From: Flavobacterium sp.
GTDB lineage: Bacteria; Bacteroidota; Bacteroidia; Flavobacteriales; Flavobacteriaceae
Direction of reading: 5' to 3'
Assembly (NCBI GenBank): GCA_015665265.1
Contig: JADFAM010000009.1
Coordinates: forward strand, 1 to 64,000
Length of the DNA stretch: 64,000 nucleotides
The position numbers were made by a program, and so were the translations under genes. Below the pieces are notes generated by a model that was not told the origin of the DNA, searched no databases, and saw only the letters and a program-made list of their open reading frames with translations. Of this stretch, positions 33,441 through 41,097 are shown piece by piece (the stretch's first letter is position 1; each line of letters begins with the position of its first letter).

Positions 33441-36400
33441 TTAATAACCGCCTAAAACTTTTTGAAGCCTCTTTAGAGCAACCTCAACAGAATCAATTTT
33501 TATAAAAGTAATCAATAATCGCAGACCTGCTTTTGTCTGTTTTTCTTTCATTACGGAAGTTGTAGGGTTCTGTTGAACATATTTTAACACCTTCGTAAAT
33601 GCCTCCGTTTGATAAAATTCACTTTGTTGATCCGATATAAAGTATCCAATCATTCTTTTTTGTTTCAGAACTACTTTTTCTAATCCTATCTCTTTTGCTA
33701 ACCATTTTAATCGAACACTATCTAGTAAATCTATGGCTTGGACTGGTAATTCTCCAAACCTGTCAATCAGTCGTTTTTCAAAATCAAGTAATTCATCACT
33801 TGACTTAGTTGATGATAGTTCGTTGTATAAATTTAATCTTTCTGATATGGAATTGATATAATTATCTGGGAATAAGAGCTCAAAGTCTGTATCTATTTGA
33901 ACATCCTTAATAAACTCCTTTGGTTTACTTATGTCAGATTTGTATAGTTCTTTAAATTCATTTTCTTTTAGTTCGTCAATGGCCTCACTTAATATTTTCT
34001 GATAAGTGTCAAATCCAATATCATTAATAAAACCACTTTGCTCACCTCCTAGTAAATCTCCAGCCCCACGAATTTCAAGATCTTTCATAGCGATATTAAT
34101 TCCACTTCCTAAATCTGAGAATAATTCTAAAGCTTCAATTCTTTTTCTAGCATCATTAGTCATCATATGATAGGGAGGTGTAATAAAATAACAAAAAGCT
34201 TTTTTATTAGATCTACCTACCCTACCCCTCATTTGATGTAAATCAGATAATCCAAAATTATTTGCATTATTAATGAAAATGGTGTTTGCATTGGTTACAT
34301 CCAATCCGCTCTCAACGATAGTGGTAGAAACCAATATGTCAAATTCATTATTCATAAAACCTAACATTAAATTCTCTAATTTTTCACCTTCCATTTGACC
34401 GTGACCAACACATATATTGGCATTAGGGACCAATCGTTGTAAAAGTCCTGCTACTTCTTTGATATTTTCAATTCTATTATGAATAAAAAATACCTGCCCA
34501 CCTCTAGAGATTTCGTAAGTAATCGCATCTCGTATTATTTCTTCATTAAAACGAATTACTTGAGAGTCTATTGGATGTCTATTTGGTGGTGGAGTTGTAA
34601 TAACAGATAGGTCACGAGCTGCCATTAAACTAAATTGAAGAGTTCTAGGTATTGGAGTAGCGGTTAAGGTAAGAGTATCTACATTTTCTTTTAGTGTTTT
34701 TAATTTATCTTTTACTGCAACACCAAATTTTTGTTCTTCATCTATGATAAGTAGCCCTAAATTTTTAAATTTAATTTTTTTATTAGTTAGTTGATGAGTT
34801 CCAATAATAATATCTACACTTCCATCATTAACTCCTTCAATAGCTTCATTTCTTTGTTTTGTTGTTCTAAAACGATTTAAATAATCTATTTGAACTGGAA
34901 ATTTTTCTAACCTTTTTGAGAATGTCTTAAAATGTTGAAATGCTAATATGGTAGTGGGTACAAGAATTGCTACCTGCTTCCCATTATCAACCGCCTTGAA
35001 AGCTGCTCTTATAGCAATTTCTGTTTTTCCAAAGCCTACATCACCGCAAACCAAACGATCCATTGGTTGTTCTTTTTCCATATCAGTTTTCACATCTTGA
35101 GTAGCGGTGTATTGATCAGGAGTATCCTCGTAAATAAAGCTTGCTTCTAATTCATGTTGAATGTGTGTATCTGGACCAAAAGCAATACCTTTTTGCATTT
35201 TTCGCTTTGCATATAATTTAATAAGATTGAATGCAATTTCTTTGACTCTTTTTTTTGTTTTTTGTTTGATTTTCTTCCAAGCACCAGATCCTAACTTATA
35301 AATTTTGGGTGGTTTTCCATCTTTACCACTAAATTTTGAAATTTTATGTAATGAATGAATACTTACATATAGGATATCTCGATCTCCATAAATTAATTTA
35401 ATAGCTTCTTGCTTTTTACCTTCAACATCAATTTTTTGTAATCCACCAAATTTTCCAATACCATGATCCATGTGAGTTACATAGTCACCAATGTCAAGGT
35501 TATTTAGTTCTTTTAAAGTGATGGATTGCTTTTTTGCATATCCGTTTTTTAGGCGGAATTTATGATAACGTTCAAAGATTTGATGATCGGTATAACATAC
35601 AATCTTTTCATCTAAATCAACAAAACCTTCATGAAGAGAAAACACAATTGTTTGATAATGAACCTCTTCTTTAGAATCATCAAAAATATCGTGAAATCGT
35701 TGTGCTTGTTGTTGGTTGGCACAAAAAATATAATTGGTAAATCCTTTATTGTGATATAGATTTAAGTCTTTAATCAATAAATCAAACTGTTTATTAAATG
35801 ATGGTTGGGCTTTGGTTGTAAAATTAATGATAGGTTTATTATCATGAGTATGGGTTTCTAAGCTGGCAACTGTAAATTGAGATAGATGGTCTTTAATTAA
35901 AGCTCCATTACAAAATAAATCTGATGGTTTGGAGTGTTGTATTTCTTTTGAGAGTTCACTAAAAGCATTTTCTGCTTTTGTAAATAATGTATCTAAATTC
36001 CCAAGTAATAATTCCTTATTTTTTGAAAAAATAATAGTTTTCGATGGAATATATTTTAGAAAACTTTCACGCCTTTCTTGTAGCATTTTGTTTTCTAAAT
36101 TTGGCATAATGGATGCTTTTTTTAGTTTTTCTTTAGATAATTGGGTTTCAATATCAAAAGTTCTGATACTATCTACTTCATCACCAAAAAACTCAATTCT
36201 GTAGGGCTCATCATTTGAAAAAGAAAAAACATCTATAATTCCTCCACGAACAGAAAAATCTCCTGGCTCTGTCACAAAATCTACCCGGTTAAAATTGTAT
36301 TCAAATAAAACTTCATTTACAAAATCTAGTGAAACATTTTCTGACAGAGATAGCTTAAGCGTATTTTTCTGAAGTTCTTTTTTTGTAACTACTTTTTCAA

Positions 36401-36785
36401 ATAATGCTTCAGGATAAGTTACTATCACTGCAGGCTTTTTTCTGGAGTTTATTCGATTTAAAACCTCTGATCTTAATAATACATTAGCATTGTCTGTTTC
36501 ATCAATCTGATAGGGTCTTCTGTAAGAGCCTGGATAAAACAATACATTTTTGTTTCCTAATAATTGCTCTAAATCATTTAATAAGTAGGCAGCTTCTTCT
36601 TTGTCATTTAAAATAATTAAATAAGTTTTATCTGCTTTTTTAAAAGTTTCTGATATCACAAATGACAACGATGATCCCACCATATTCGTAATTTGAAAAT
36701 GGTTTTGATCTCGCTGTATGTGATTTAAAATCTGTTTAGTTTTTACAGACTTCTGGTACCGATTAACAATTTCTTGTTTATTCAA
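33441..36785 (-). CDS. mfd: Transcription-repair coupling factor Mfd
   Basis: 1114-residue ATP-driven translocase that removes stalled RNA polymerase and recruits UvrA. The UvrB-like damage-recognition region lies at about 1-300. A CarD-like RNAP-binding module (about 430-510, IGDYVTHMDHGIGKFGG) comes before the helicase core with Walker A CGDVGFGKTEIA, Walker B IIDEEQKFGV, TATPIPRTLQ and QMRGRVGRS. The TRCF C-terminal domain covers about 960-1110. Length is slightly short of the E. coli protein but complete. A perfect -7 element lies 17 nt upstream of the ATG. Confidence 0.97.
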   Translation of the reverse strand: MNKQEIVNRYQKSVKTKQILNHIQRDQNHFQITNMVGSSLSFVISETFKKADKTYLIILNDKEEAAYLLNDLEQLLGNKNVLFYPGSYRRPYQIDETDNANVLLRSEVLNRINSRKKPAVIVTYPEALFEKVVTKKELQKNTLKLSLSENVSLDFVNEVLFEYNFNRVDFVTEPGDFSVRGGIIDVFSFSNDEPYRIEFFGDEVDSIRTFDIETQLSKEKLKKASIMPNLENKMLQERRESFLKYIPSKTIIFSKNKELLLGNLDTLFTKAENAFSELSKEIQHSKPSDLFCNGALIKDHLSQFTVASLETHTHDNKPIINFTTKAQPSFNKQFDLLIKDLNLYHNKGFTNYIFCANQQQAQRFHDIFDDSKEEVHYQTIVFSLHEGFVDLDEKIVCYTDHQIFERYHKFRLKNGYAKKQSITLKELNNLDIGDYVTHMDHGIGKFGGLQKIDVEGKKQEAIKLIYGDRDILYVSIHSLHKISKFSGKDGKPPKIYKLGSGAWKKIKQKTKKRVKEIAFNLIKLYAKRKMQKGIAFGPDTHIQHELEASFIYEDTPDQYTATQDVKTDMEKEQPMDRLVCGDVGFGKTEIAIRAAFKAVDNGKQVAILVPTTILAFQHFKTFSKRLEKFPVQIDYLNRFRTTKQRNEAIEGVNDGSVDIIIGTHQLTNKKIKFKNLGLLIIDEEQKFGVAVKDKLKTLKENVDTLTLTATPIPRTLQFSLMAARDLSVITTPPPNRHPIDSQVIRFNEEIIRDAITYEISRGGQVFFIHNRIENIKEVAGLLQRLVPNANICVGHGQMEGEKLENLMLGFMNNEFDILVSTTIVESGLDVTNANTIFINNANNFGLSDLHQMRGRVGRSNKKAFCYFITPPYHMMTNDARKRIEALELFSDLGSGINIAMKDLEIRGAGDLLGGEQSGFINDIGFDTYQKILSEAIDELKENEFKELYKSDISKPKEFIKDVQIDTDFELLFPDNYINSISERLNLYNELSSTKSSDELLDFEKRLIDRFGELPVQAIDLLDSVRLKWLAKEIGLEKVVLKQKRMIGYFISDQQSEFYQTEAFTKVLKYVQQNPTTSVMKEKQTKAGLRLLITFIKIDSVEVALKRLQKVLGGY

Positions 36786-36802
36786 TGTACATTTATTTTT
36801 TA

Positions 36803-36810
36803 CAAAGATA
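36803..36810 (-). promoter_or_regulatory. -7 promoter element TATCTTTG of mfd
   Basis: Perfect TAnnTTTG on the minus strand, 17 nt before the mfd ATG. Confidence 0.6.
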
Positions 36811-37006
36811 GTGGCTTCGTTGTAAACTAATTCTCATTTTTTTAAAAATACATCACAATTCATCATGTTCAATAAATAGTTGCTATTTATTTAAAAGTTC
36901 CCCCCAATAAAAATTTATTATTAATTTCAATACCTTCATATGACAACTTCCTTAAAAAATAAATGAATTTGAAGATCAAGGTGCTACACACCATAAATAA
37001 TGCTCT
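36811..37006. other. Noncoding gap between the TonB receptor tail and mfd
   Basis: No gene seen. A perfect 9-bp A/T inverted repeat, AATAAATAG / CTATTTATT, sits at 36871-36889 and may be a weak terminator for the receptor transcript. The + strand 62-codon ORF from 36963 is a shadow of the minus-strand frame described next. Confidence 0.4.
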
Positions 37007-37147
37007 CTACAGGCTTTTATTTCCTGTTTTAAAAGTTAAACCTGCTCTGATAATTAATCCCTTATTTAATTGTTCTCCTATTGCGTATCCTTTTGATTTA
37101 TACCCTGTTTGGGTAGCTTGTTTTTTTCTTACCAATGGTAAGTTAAT
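37007..37147 (-). pseudogene. In-frame 46-codon extension after the TonB receptor stop
   Basis: Reading on past the receptor's TAA in the same frame gives 46 sense codons to a TAG at 37007. The encoded stretch looks protein-like, not random: KSKGYAIGEQLNKG followed by LIIRAGLTFKTG, which resembles an outer-membrane barrel's last strand. The receptor already has a proper aromatic end (GLRYTVF). So this may be the relic tail of another barrel gene or of a longer form of this one. No separate start codon context supports an independent gene. Confidence 0.3.
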
Positions 37148-39424
37148 TTAAAATACAGTGTATCTCAGTCCTAAAAATCCTCTTATACCTTGATTAGATG
37201 CGTATACATAACTAGGGTCAAACGTTAGTGCATAAGGGTTGTTTGTTGTAGCAATAGCTTCTCCATTTGAATTAAAATCAACACCTGAATCAAAAGGATC
37301 AAAAGACCTTGCAATACTATTGTTAGCCGGGGTAAAATTTAAAATATTTTTAATCCCTCCATACATTTCCCAACTTGTACCAATATTTTTTGTTATTTGA
37401 ATGTTTTGAATACTAAACCAAGGAGACTCTCCTTTCCTTGGATCCAATCTGCTTAATAATGGAAGTTTCATAGGGCCGTACAAATTTCCTGTGTAGTCAA
37501 TTTTAATTCTACTCTTTTTTAGATTGTATGAAATACTCCAAACTCCACTAAAACTCTCTGTTAGTAATTGCCTTTTTTTGATGTTATCTTCATTAATGGA
37601 AACATCCATTAAGGTAGCACCAATATTCACTGTTAATCCTAAAGGAAAAGAAATATCTGAATTTAGTGATAGCCCTTTAGAGACCGAAAAACCGTTTAGA
37701 TTGGCATAAATAATTTTATTAGGATCTGTTTCATAATCAGGTAAAATTCTGTTATTAAAGTGAGTGTAAAAACCACTTGCATCAAGCGAAATGAGCGTAT
37801 TATTAATAGATATTTTTTTTACAAAATTCACATTTGCATTCCAAGATTTCTCTGGAGAAAGATCTCCCTCAAACACAACCTCTCTTGCTCCTGAAAGAGC
37901 TGCATGATCTTCTGTAAAAATATTAGCAACTCTAAACCCATTTCCAATACTAAATCGTAAGATATTTTTATTATTTTTTGAATTCCATTTGTAATTAACT
38001 CTCGGAGAAAAAATAGTCCCGTGAAGGCTATTATAGTCATAGCGTGCTCCGATTAATAATTTATGTTGATTGGTTAAACTGATTTCATCTTGAAGAAAAA
38101 CTCCTGGTAAATGAATAATAGAAGGCTTATTGGTTTCTCCATTACTCCCAGAAGTAGCAAAGGTGTTATCGTCATATGCTGTGTATCTGTAGGCAATACC
38201 AAATAACAAATCATGTTTCTTTTTAACTTTTTTATTGTAAATAAGTTGTCCAAATGCAATTAGTTGGTCTGCCTTGTAAGAGTCTGTTCCGTAAAATGAA
38301 TCTTGATGATGACCATTAGCACTAAATTGGAGGCGAATATTTTCAGTAGTGGGGAGCTCATAGGTTCCAAAAGTTTCCCATCTACTGGTGTAAATACTTT
38401 CACCATAAACTAAATCTGTTCCTCTAAAACTTTTGTTCCAGTTAGTTTCTCCACCCCATCGATCTTCATAAACATAACGAAAAGCAACTGTAAATAATTT
38501 ATTATTTCTTCGTTCAATATTTAATTTATTGAATATTGAAATTCTATTTTGAAGAGTTAAATCTGTAAAGTTATCGTTGTTATTGTCAATGATGTTTTGA
38601 TAGTTAAAATAATTGATCCCTAGTAACCCTTGTATTTTTTTTGATAGATTGTATTTAAAACCGATGTCAGTATTAATTTCCTCCCAAGAACTTGAAAAAC
38701 TATCAACAAGCAGCATTGGAGAGTTGGATGGTTTTTTAGTAATAATATTTATAATTCCTCCAACAGCTTCAGAACCATATAGAGTAGATGCTGGCCCTTT
38801 TACTACTTCAACTCGTTGAATTAATGCTTGTGGTATTCCCGTTAAGCCATAAACGGTAGAAAGGCCACTTACTATTGGCATCCCATCAATTAACACAAAA
38901 GTGTAAGGCCCTTCCAGCCCATTGATGTGAATATCTCCAGTGTTGCAAACATTACAATTTAATTGAGGTCTAACTCCATTAACATTTTGCATAGATTCAA
39001 AAATAGAAGGAGTTGGATTTTTTTTAAAAAAACTTTTACTGTAAACATCTACAGGGACAGAACTACCAGATTTAGATACTGGTCTTAAATTTCCTGATAC
39101 TACAATTTCATCTAATGAATTGTCTGAAACTAAAGAAAAGTTTTGAATTATTTTTTCATTTTCATTTTTATTGAAAGTGATTTCAATTGTTTTAGTCTTG
39201 TAACCCAAACTGCTAACAACTATTTTATAAGTTCCGGAAGGAATATTTTTAATTTGATAATACCCGTCTTCATTTGATGAAGTGCCTAATTTTGTGTTCT
39301 GGATATAAATATTTACATAGGATAGATTTTCTAATCCATCTGAGATTTCACCAGCTAAACTATTGTTTTGAGAATTACATGTAATAGAAAAGATTAATAA
39401 AAATATTTTTAGATAAATTTTCAT
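37148..39424 (-). CDS. TonB-dependent receptor of a metal-uptake locus
   Basis: About 758 residues. Signal peptide MKIYLKIFLLIFSITCNSQ, carboxypeptidase-regulatory-like domain (about 25-110), plug (about 115-235) and a 22-strand-type barrel ending LRYTVF. The plug shows an unusual CNVCNTGDIHING with a Cys pair, then VLIDGMPIVSGL and VVKGPASTLYGSEAVGGIIN. The track start (TTG 39433) adds three residues; ATG 39424 is preferred. It is divergent from a DtxR-family regulator and ZIP transporter, with a palindrome over the shared promoter region. Outer-membrane uptake of a metal chelate (Fe, Mn or Zn) is a reasonable inference. Confidence 0.9.
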   Translation of the reverse strand: MKIYLKIFLLIFSITCNSQNNSLAGEISDGLENLSYVNIYIQNTKLGTSSNEDGYYQIKNIPSGTYKIVVSSLGYKTKTIEITFNKNENEKIIQNFSLVSDNSLDEIVVSGNLRPVSKSGSSVPVDVYSKSFFKKNPTPSIFESMQNVNGVRPQLNCNVCNTGDIHINGLEGPYTFVLIDGMPIVSGLSTVYGLTGIPQALIQRVEVVKGPASTLYGSEAVGGIINIITKKPSNSPMLLVDSFSSSWEEINTDIGFKYNLSKKIQGLLGINYFNYQNIIDNNNDNFTDLTLQNRISIFNKLNIERRNNKLFTVAFRYVYEDRWGGETNWNKSFRGTDLVYGESIYTSRWETFGTYELPTTENIRLQFSANGHHQDSFYGTDSYKADQLIAFGQLIYNKKVKKKHDLLFGIAYRYTAYDDNTFATSGSNGETNKPSIIHLPGVFLQDEISLTNQHKLLIGARYDYNSLHGTIFSPRVNYKWNSKNNKNILRFSIGNGFRVANIFTEDHAALSGAREVVFEGDLSPEKSWNANVNFVKKISINNTLISLDASGFYTHFNNRILPDYETDPNKIIYANLNGFSVSKGLSLNSDISFPLGLTVNIGATLMDVSINEDNIKKRQLLTESFSGVWSISYNLKKSRIKIDYTGNLYGPMKLPLLSRLDPRKGESPWFSIQNIQITKNIGTSWEMYGGIKNILNFTPANNSIARSFDPFDSGVDFNSNGEAIATTNNPYALTFDPSYVYASNQGIRGFLGLRYTVF

Positions 39425-39449
39425 TCTTGACAAAGGGTAAAATTTTTGA

Positions 39450-39457
39450 CAAATATA
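39450..39457 (-). promoter_or_regulatory. -7 promoter element TATATTTG of the metal-locus TonB receptor
   Basis: Perfect TAnnTTTG on the minus strand, 25 nt before ATG 39424. Its expected -33 region overlaps the palindrome at 39464-39483. Confidence 0.6.
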
Positions 39458-39463
39458 AATAAA

Positions 39464-39483
39464 TTTTTAGTCAAGGCTAAAAA
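39464..39483. promoter_or_regulatory. Palindromic operator candidate TTTTTAG-N6-CTAAAAA for the DtxR-family regulator
   Basis: Perfect 7-bp arms around a 6-bp centre, lying between the two divergent -7 elements. It covers the upstream promoter region of both genes, a good position for metal-dependent repression. The TTAG/CTAA core resembles the DtxR/IdeR consensus half-site. Binding is inferred. Confidence 0.5.
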
Positions 39484-39508
39484 TATTTTTAAGAAAATAA
39501 AAAAAGTA

Positions 39509-39516
39509 TATATTTG
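39509..39516 (+). promoter_or_regulatory. -7 promoter element TATATTTG of the DtxR-family gene
   Basis: Perfect TAnnTTTG 16 nt before ATG 39533. It lies inside the ORF-track version of the gene, which shows that the TTG 39446 start is wrong. Confidence 0.6.
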
Positions 39517-39532
39517 TGAAGTTAATTTTATC

Positions 39533-40189
39533 ATGATGTTTACACTTTCTGAAGAGAATTATTTAAAAGCTATATTTCATTTACAAACAGTTTCTGGAAA
39601 AGGAATTAGCACCAATGCTATTGCTAAAAAACTAGAGACAAAAGCTTCTTCAGTTACAGATATGATAAAGAAATTGGCTGATAAGGAAGTTCTTACTTAT
39701 ATAAAATATCAAGGAGTTTCTCTAACAGATTTAGGAAGAAAAATTGCTTTAGGAGTAATTAGAAAACATCGACTTTGGGAAGTTTTTTTAGTAGAAAAAC
39801 TAAATTTCTCTTGGGACGAAGTTCATGATGTTGCAGAACAATTAGAACATATTAAATCTACAAAACTAATAAACGAATTGGATGCATTTTTAGAATTTCC
39901 AAAAATGGATCCTCATGGAGATCCAATTCCAGACAAAGAAGGAAAATTTCAAAAGATAGAAAAGAAATTATTATCAACTTTAAAAGAAAATCAATTAGGA
40001 GTTTGTGTGGGTGTGAATGATTCTTCTTCTGAATTTTTAAAATACTTAGATCGATATCAAATCTCTTTAGGTCAAAAGATTCGTGTTGTTTCTAAAGAGT
40101 CTTTTGATGGTTCTGTCACAATTCTTATTAATAACAAAGTGATGTCTATCTCACAGAAAATTGCTAACAATATATATATTCAATCCTAA
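39533..40189 (+). CDS. DtxR/MntR-family metal-dependent transcriptional regulator
   Basis: 218 residues from ATG 39533 (a second ATG follows at once). The N-terminal winged helix has LSEENYLKAIFHLQ, STNAIAKKLETKASSVTDMIKKL and LTDLGRKIAL. The metal-binding dimerisation domain has RKHRLWEVFLVEKLNFSWDEVHDVAEQLEH and FPKMDPHGDPIPD. A C-terminal FeoA/SH3-like domain (about 150-218, LGQKIRVVSKESFDGSV) is present. It overlaps the ZIP gene by one base and is divergent from a TonB receptor, so it probably represses both when its metal (Mn or Fe) is plentiful. Confidence 0.93.
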   Translation: MMFTLSEENYLKAIFHLQTVSGKGISTNAIAKKLETKASSVTDMIKKLADKEVLTYIKYQGVSLTDLGRKIALGVIRKHRLWEVFLVEKLNFSWDEVHDVAEQLEHIKSTKLINELDAFLEFPKMDPHGDPIPDKEGKFQKIEKKLLSTLKENQLGVCVGVNDSSSEFLKYLDRYQISLGQKIRVVSKESFDGSVTILINNKVMSISQKIANNIYIQS

Positions 40190-41025
40190 TGAGCACATTT
40201 GATCAATTAGTAGTATTCGGAAAAGAGCATCCTATTTTATCAGCCTTGTACGCTTCTTTATTTACATGGGGTTTAACTGCATTTGGGGCTGGGTTTGTTT
40301 TCTTTTTTAAGAAAATGAATAGAGCTGTTTTAGATGGAATGCTTGGTTTTACTGGAGGTGTAATGGTGGCTGCAAGTTTTTGGAGCTTACTGGCTCCGGC
40401 AATAGAAAATAGTCCAGGAGAGGGTTTTCAAAAAGTTTTCCCTTCAGTTATTGGTTTTGCTCTAGGAGCTTTGGCCTTGTATGCTATGGATAAAGTTTTA
40501 CCACACCTACACATTAATTTTAAAGAATCTGAAGCAGAGGGGGTAAAAACAGGTTGGCATAAAACAACATTACTAGTGTTAGCAATAACTCTACACAACA
40601 TACCTGAGGGTTTAGCCGTAGGAGTTTTATTTGGAGCAGCATCAACCCTTGTAGGAGTAGAGCAAACAGAAATGATTATTGCTGCCATCTCTTTAGCAAT
40701 AGGAATAGGTATTCAAAACTTTCCAGAAGGATTTGCTGTAGCGATGCCTTTAAGAAGACAAGGAGTCAGTAGATTTAAAAGCTTTTGGTACGGACAATTA
40801 TCAGCAGTGGTTGAACCAGTTGCAGCGGTAATTGGTGCTGTTGCAGTTTCTTTTTTTACTCCTATTTTGCCTTATGCACTAGCATTTGCAGCTGGGGCAA
40901 TGATTTTTGTTGTTGTGGAGGAGGTTATTCCTGAAACACAAAGAGACAACTATACAGATATTGCTACCCTAGGTTTTATAGGTGGGTTTATTGTTATGAT
41001 GTCTTTGGATGTTGGATTGGGTTAA
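40189..41025 (+). CDS. ZIP-family divalent metal transporter
   Basis: 278-residue inner-membrane permease with eight helices. The metal path is marked by LAITLHNIPEGLAVGVLFG (helix 4, HNxPEG) and GIGIQNFPEGFAVAMPLR (helix 5, QNFPEG); VVEEVIPET follows near the end. This is the ZupT/GufA branch, which imports Zn, Fe, Mn or other divalent ions. It is translationally coupled to the DtxR-family gene, giving a regulator-transporter operon. A strong terminator follows 21 nt later. Confidence 0.95.
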   Translation: MSTFDQLVVFGKEHPILSALYASLFTWGLTAFGAGFVFFFKKMNRAVLDGMLGFTGGVMVAASFWSLLAPAIENSPGEGFQKVFPSVIGFALGALALYAMDKVLPHLHINFKESEAEGVKTGWHKTTLLVLAITLHNIPEGLAVGVLFGAASTLVGVEQTEMIIAAISLAIGIGIQNFPEGFAVAMPLRRQGVSRFKSFWYGQLSAVVEPVAAVIGAVAVSFFTPILPYALAFAAGAMIFVVVEEVIPETQRDNYTDIATLGFIGGFIVMMSLDVGLG

Positions 41026-41046
41026 AATCAAAAAATTATATTAATG

Positions 41047-41075
41047 AAAGCCAAACAGATTATGTTTGGCTTTTT
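41047..41075 (+). terminator. Rho-independent terminator of the dtxR-ZIP operon
   Basis: Stem AAAGCCAAAC / GTTTGGCTTT with a 7-nt loop and TTG after it. It lies inside the N-terminal part of the ORF-track version of the next gene, which argues against that start. Confidence 0.8.
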
Positions 41076-41097
41076 GTATTTTGCAATAAAAATTTTT

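Noticed and set aside
36963-37151. + strand 62-codon ORF
   Set aside because: It runs antisense to the coding-like tail behind the TonB receptor and has no promoter or family resemblance; treated as a shadow.
39446-39532. 29-residue N-terminal extension of the DtxR-family protein in the ORF track
   Set aside because: It starts at TTG within the divergent promoter region and covers a perfect -7 element; the family starts at MFTLSEENYL.
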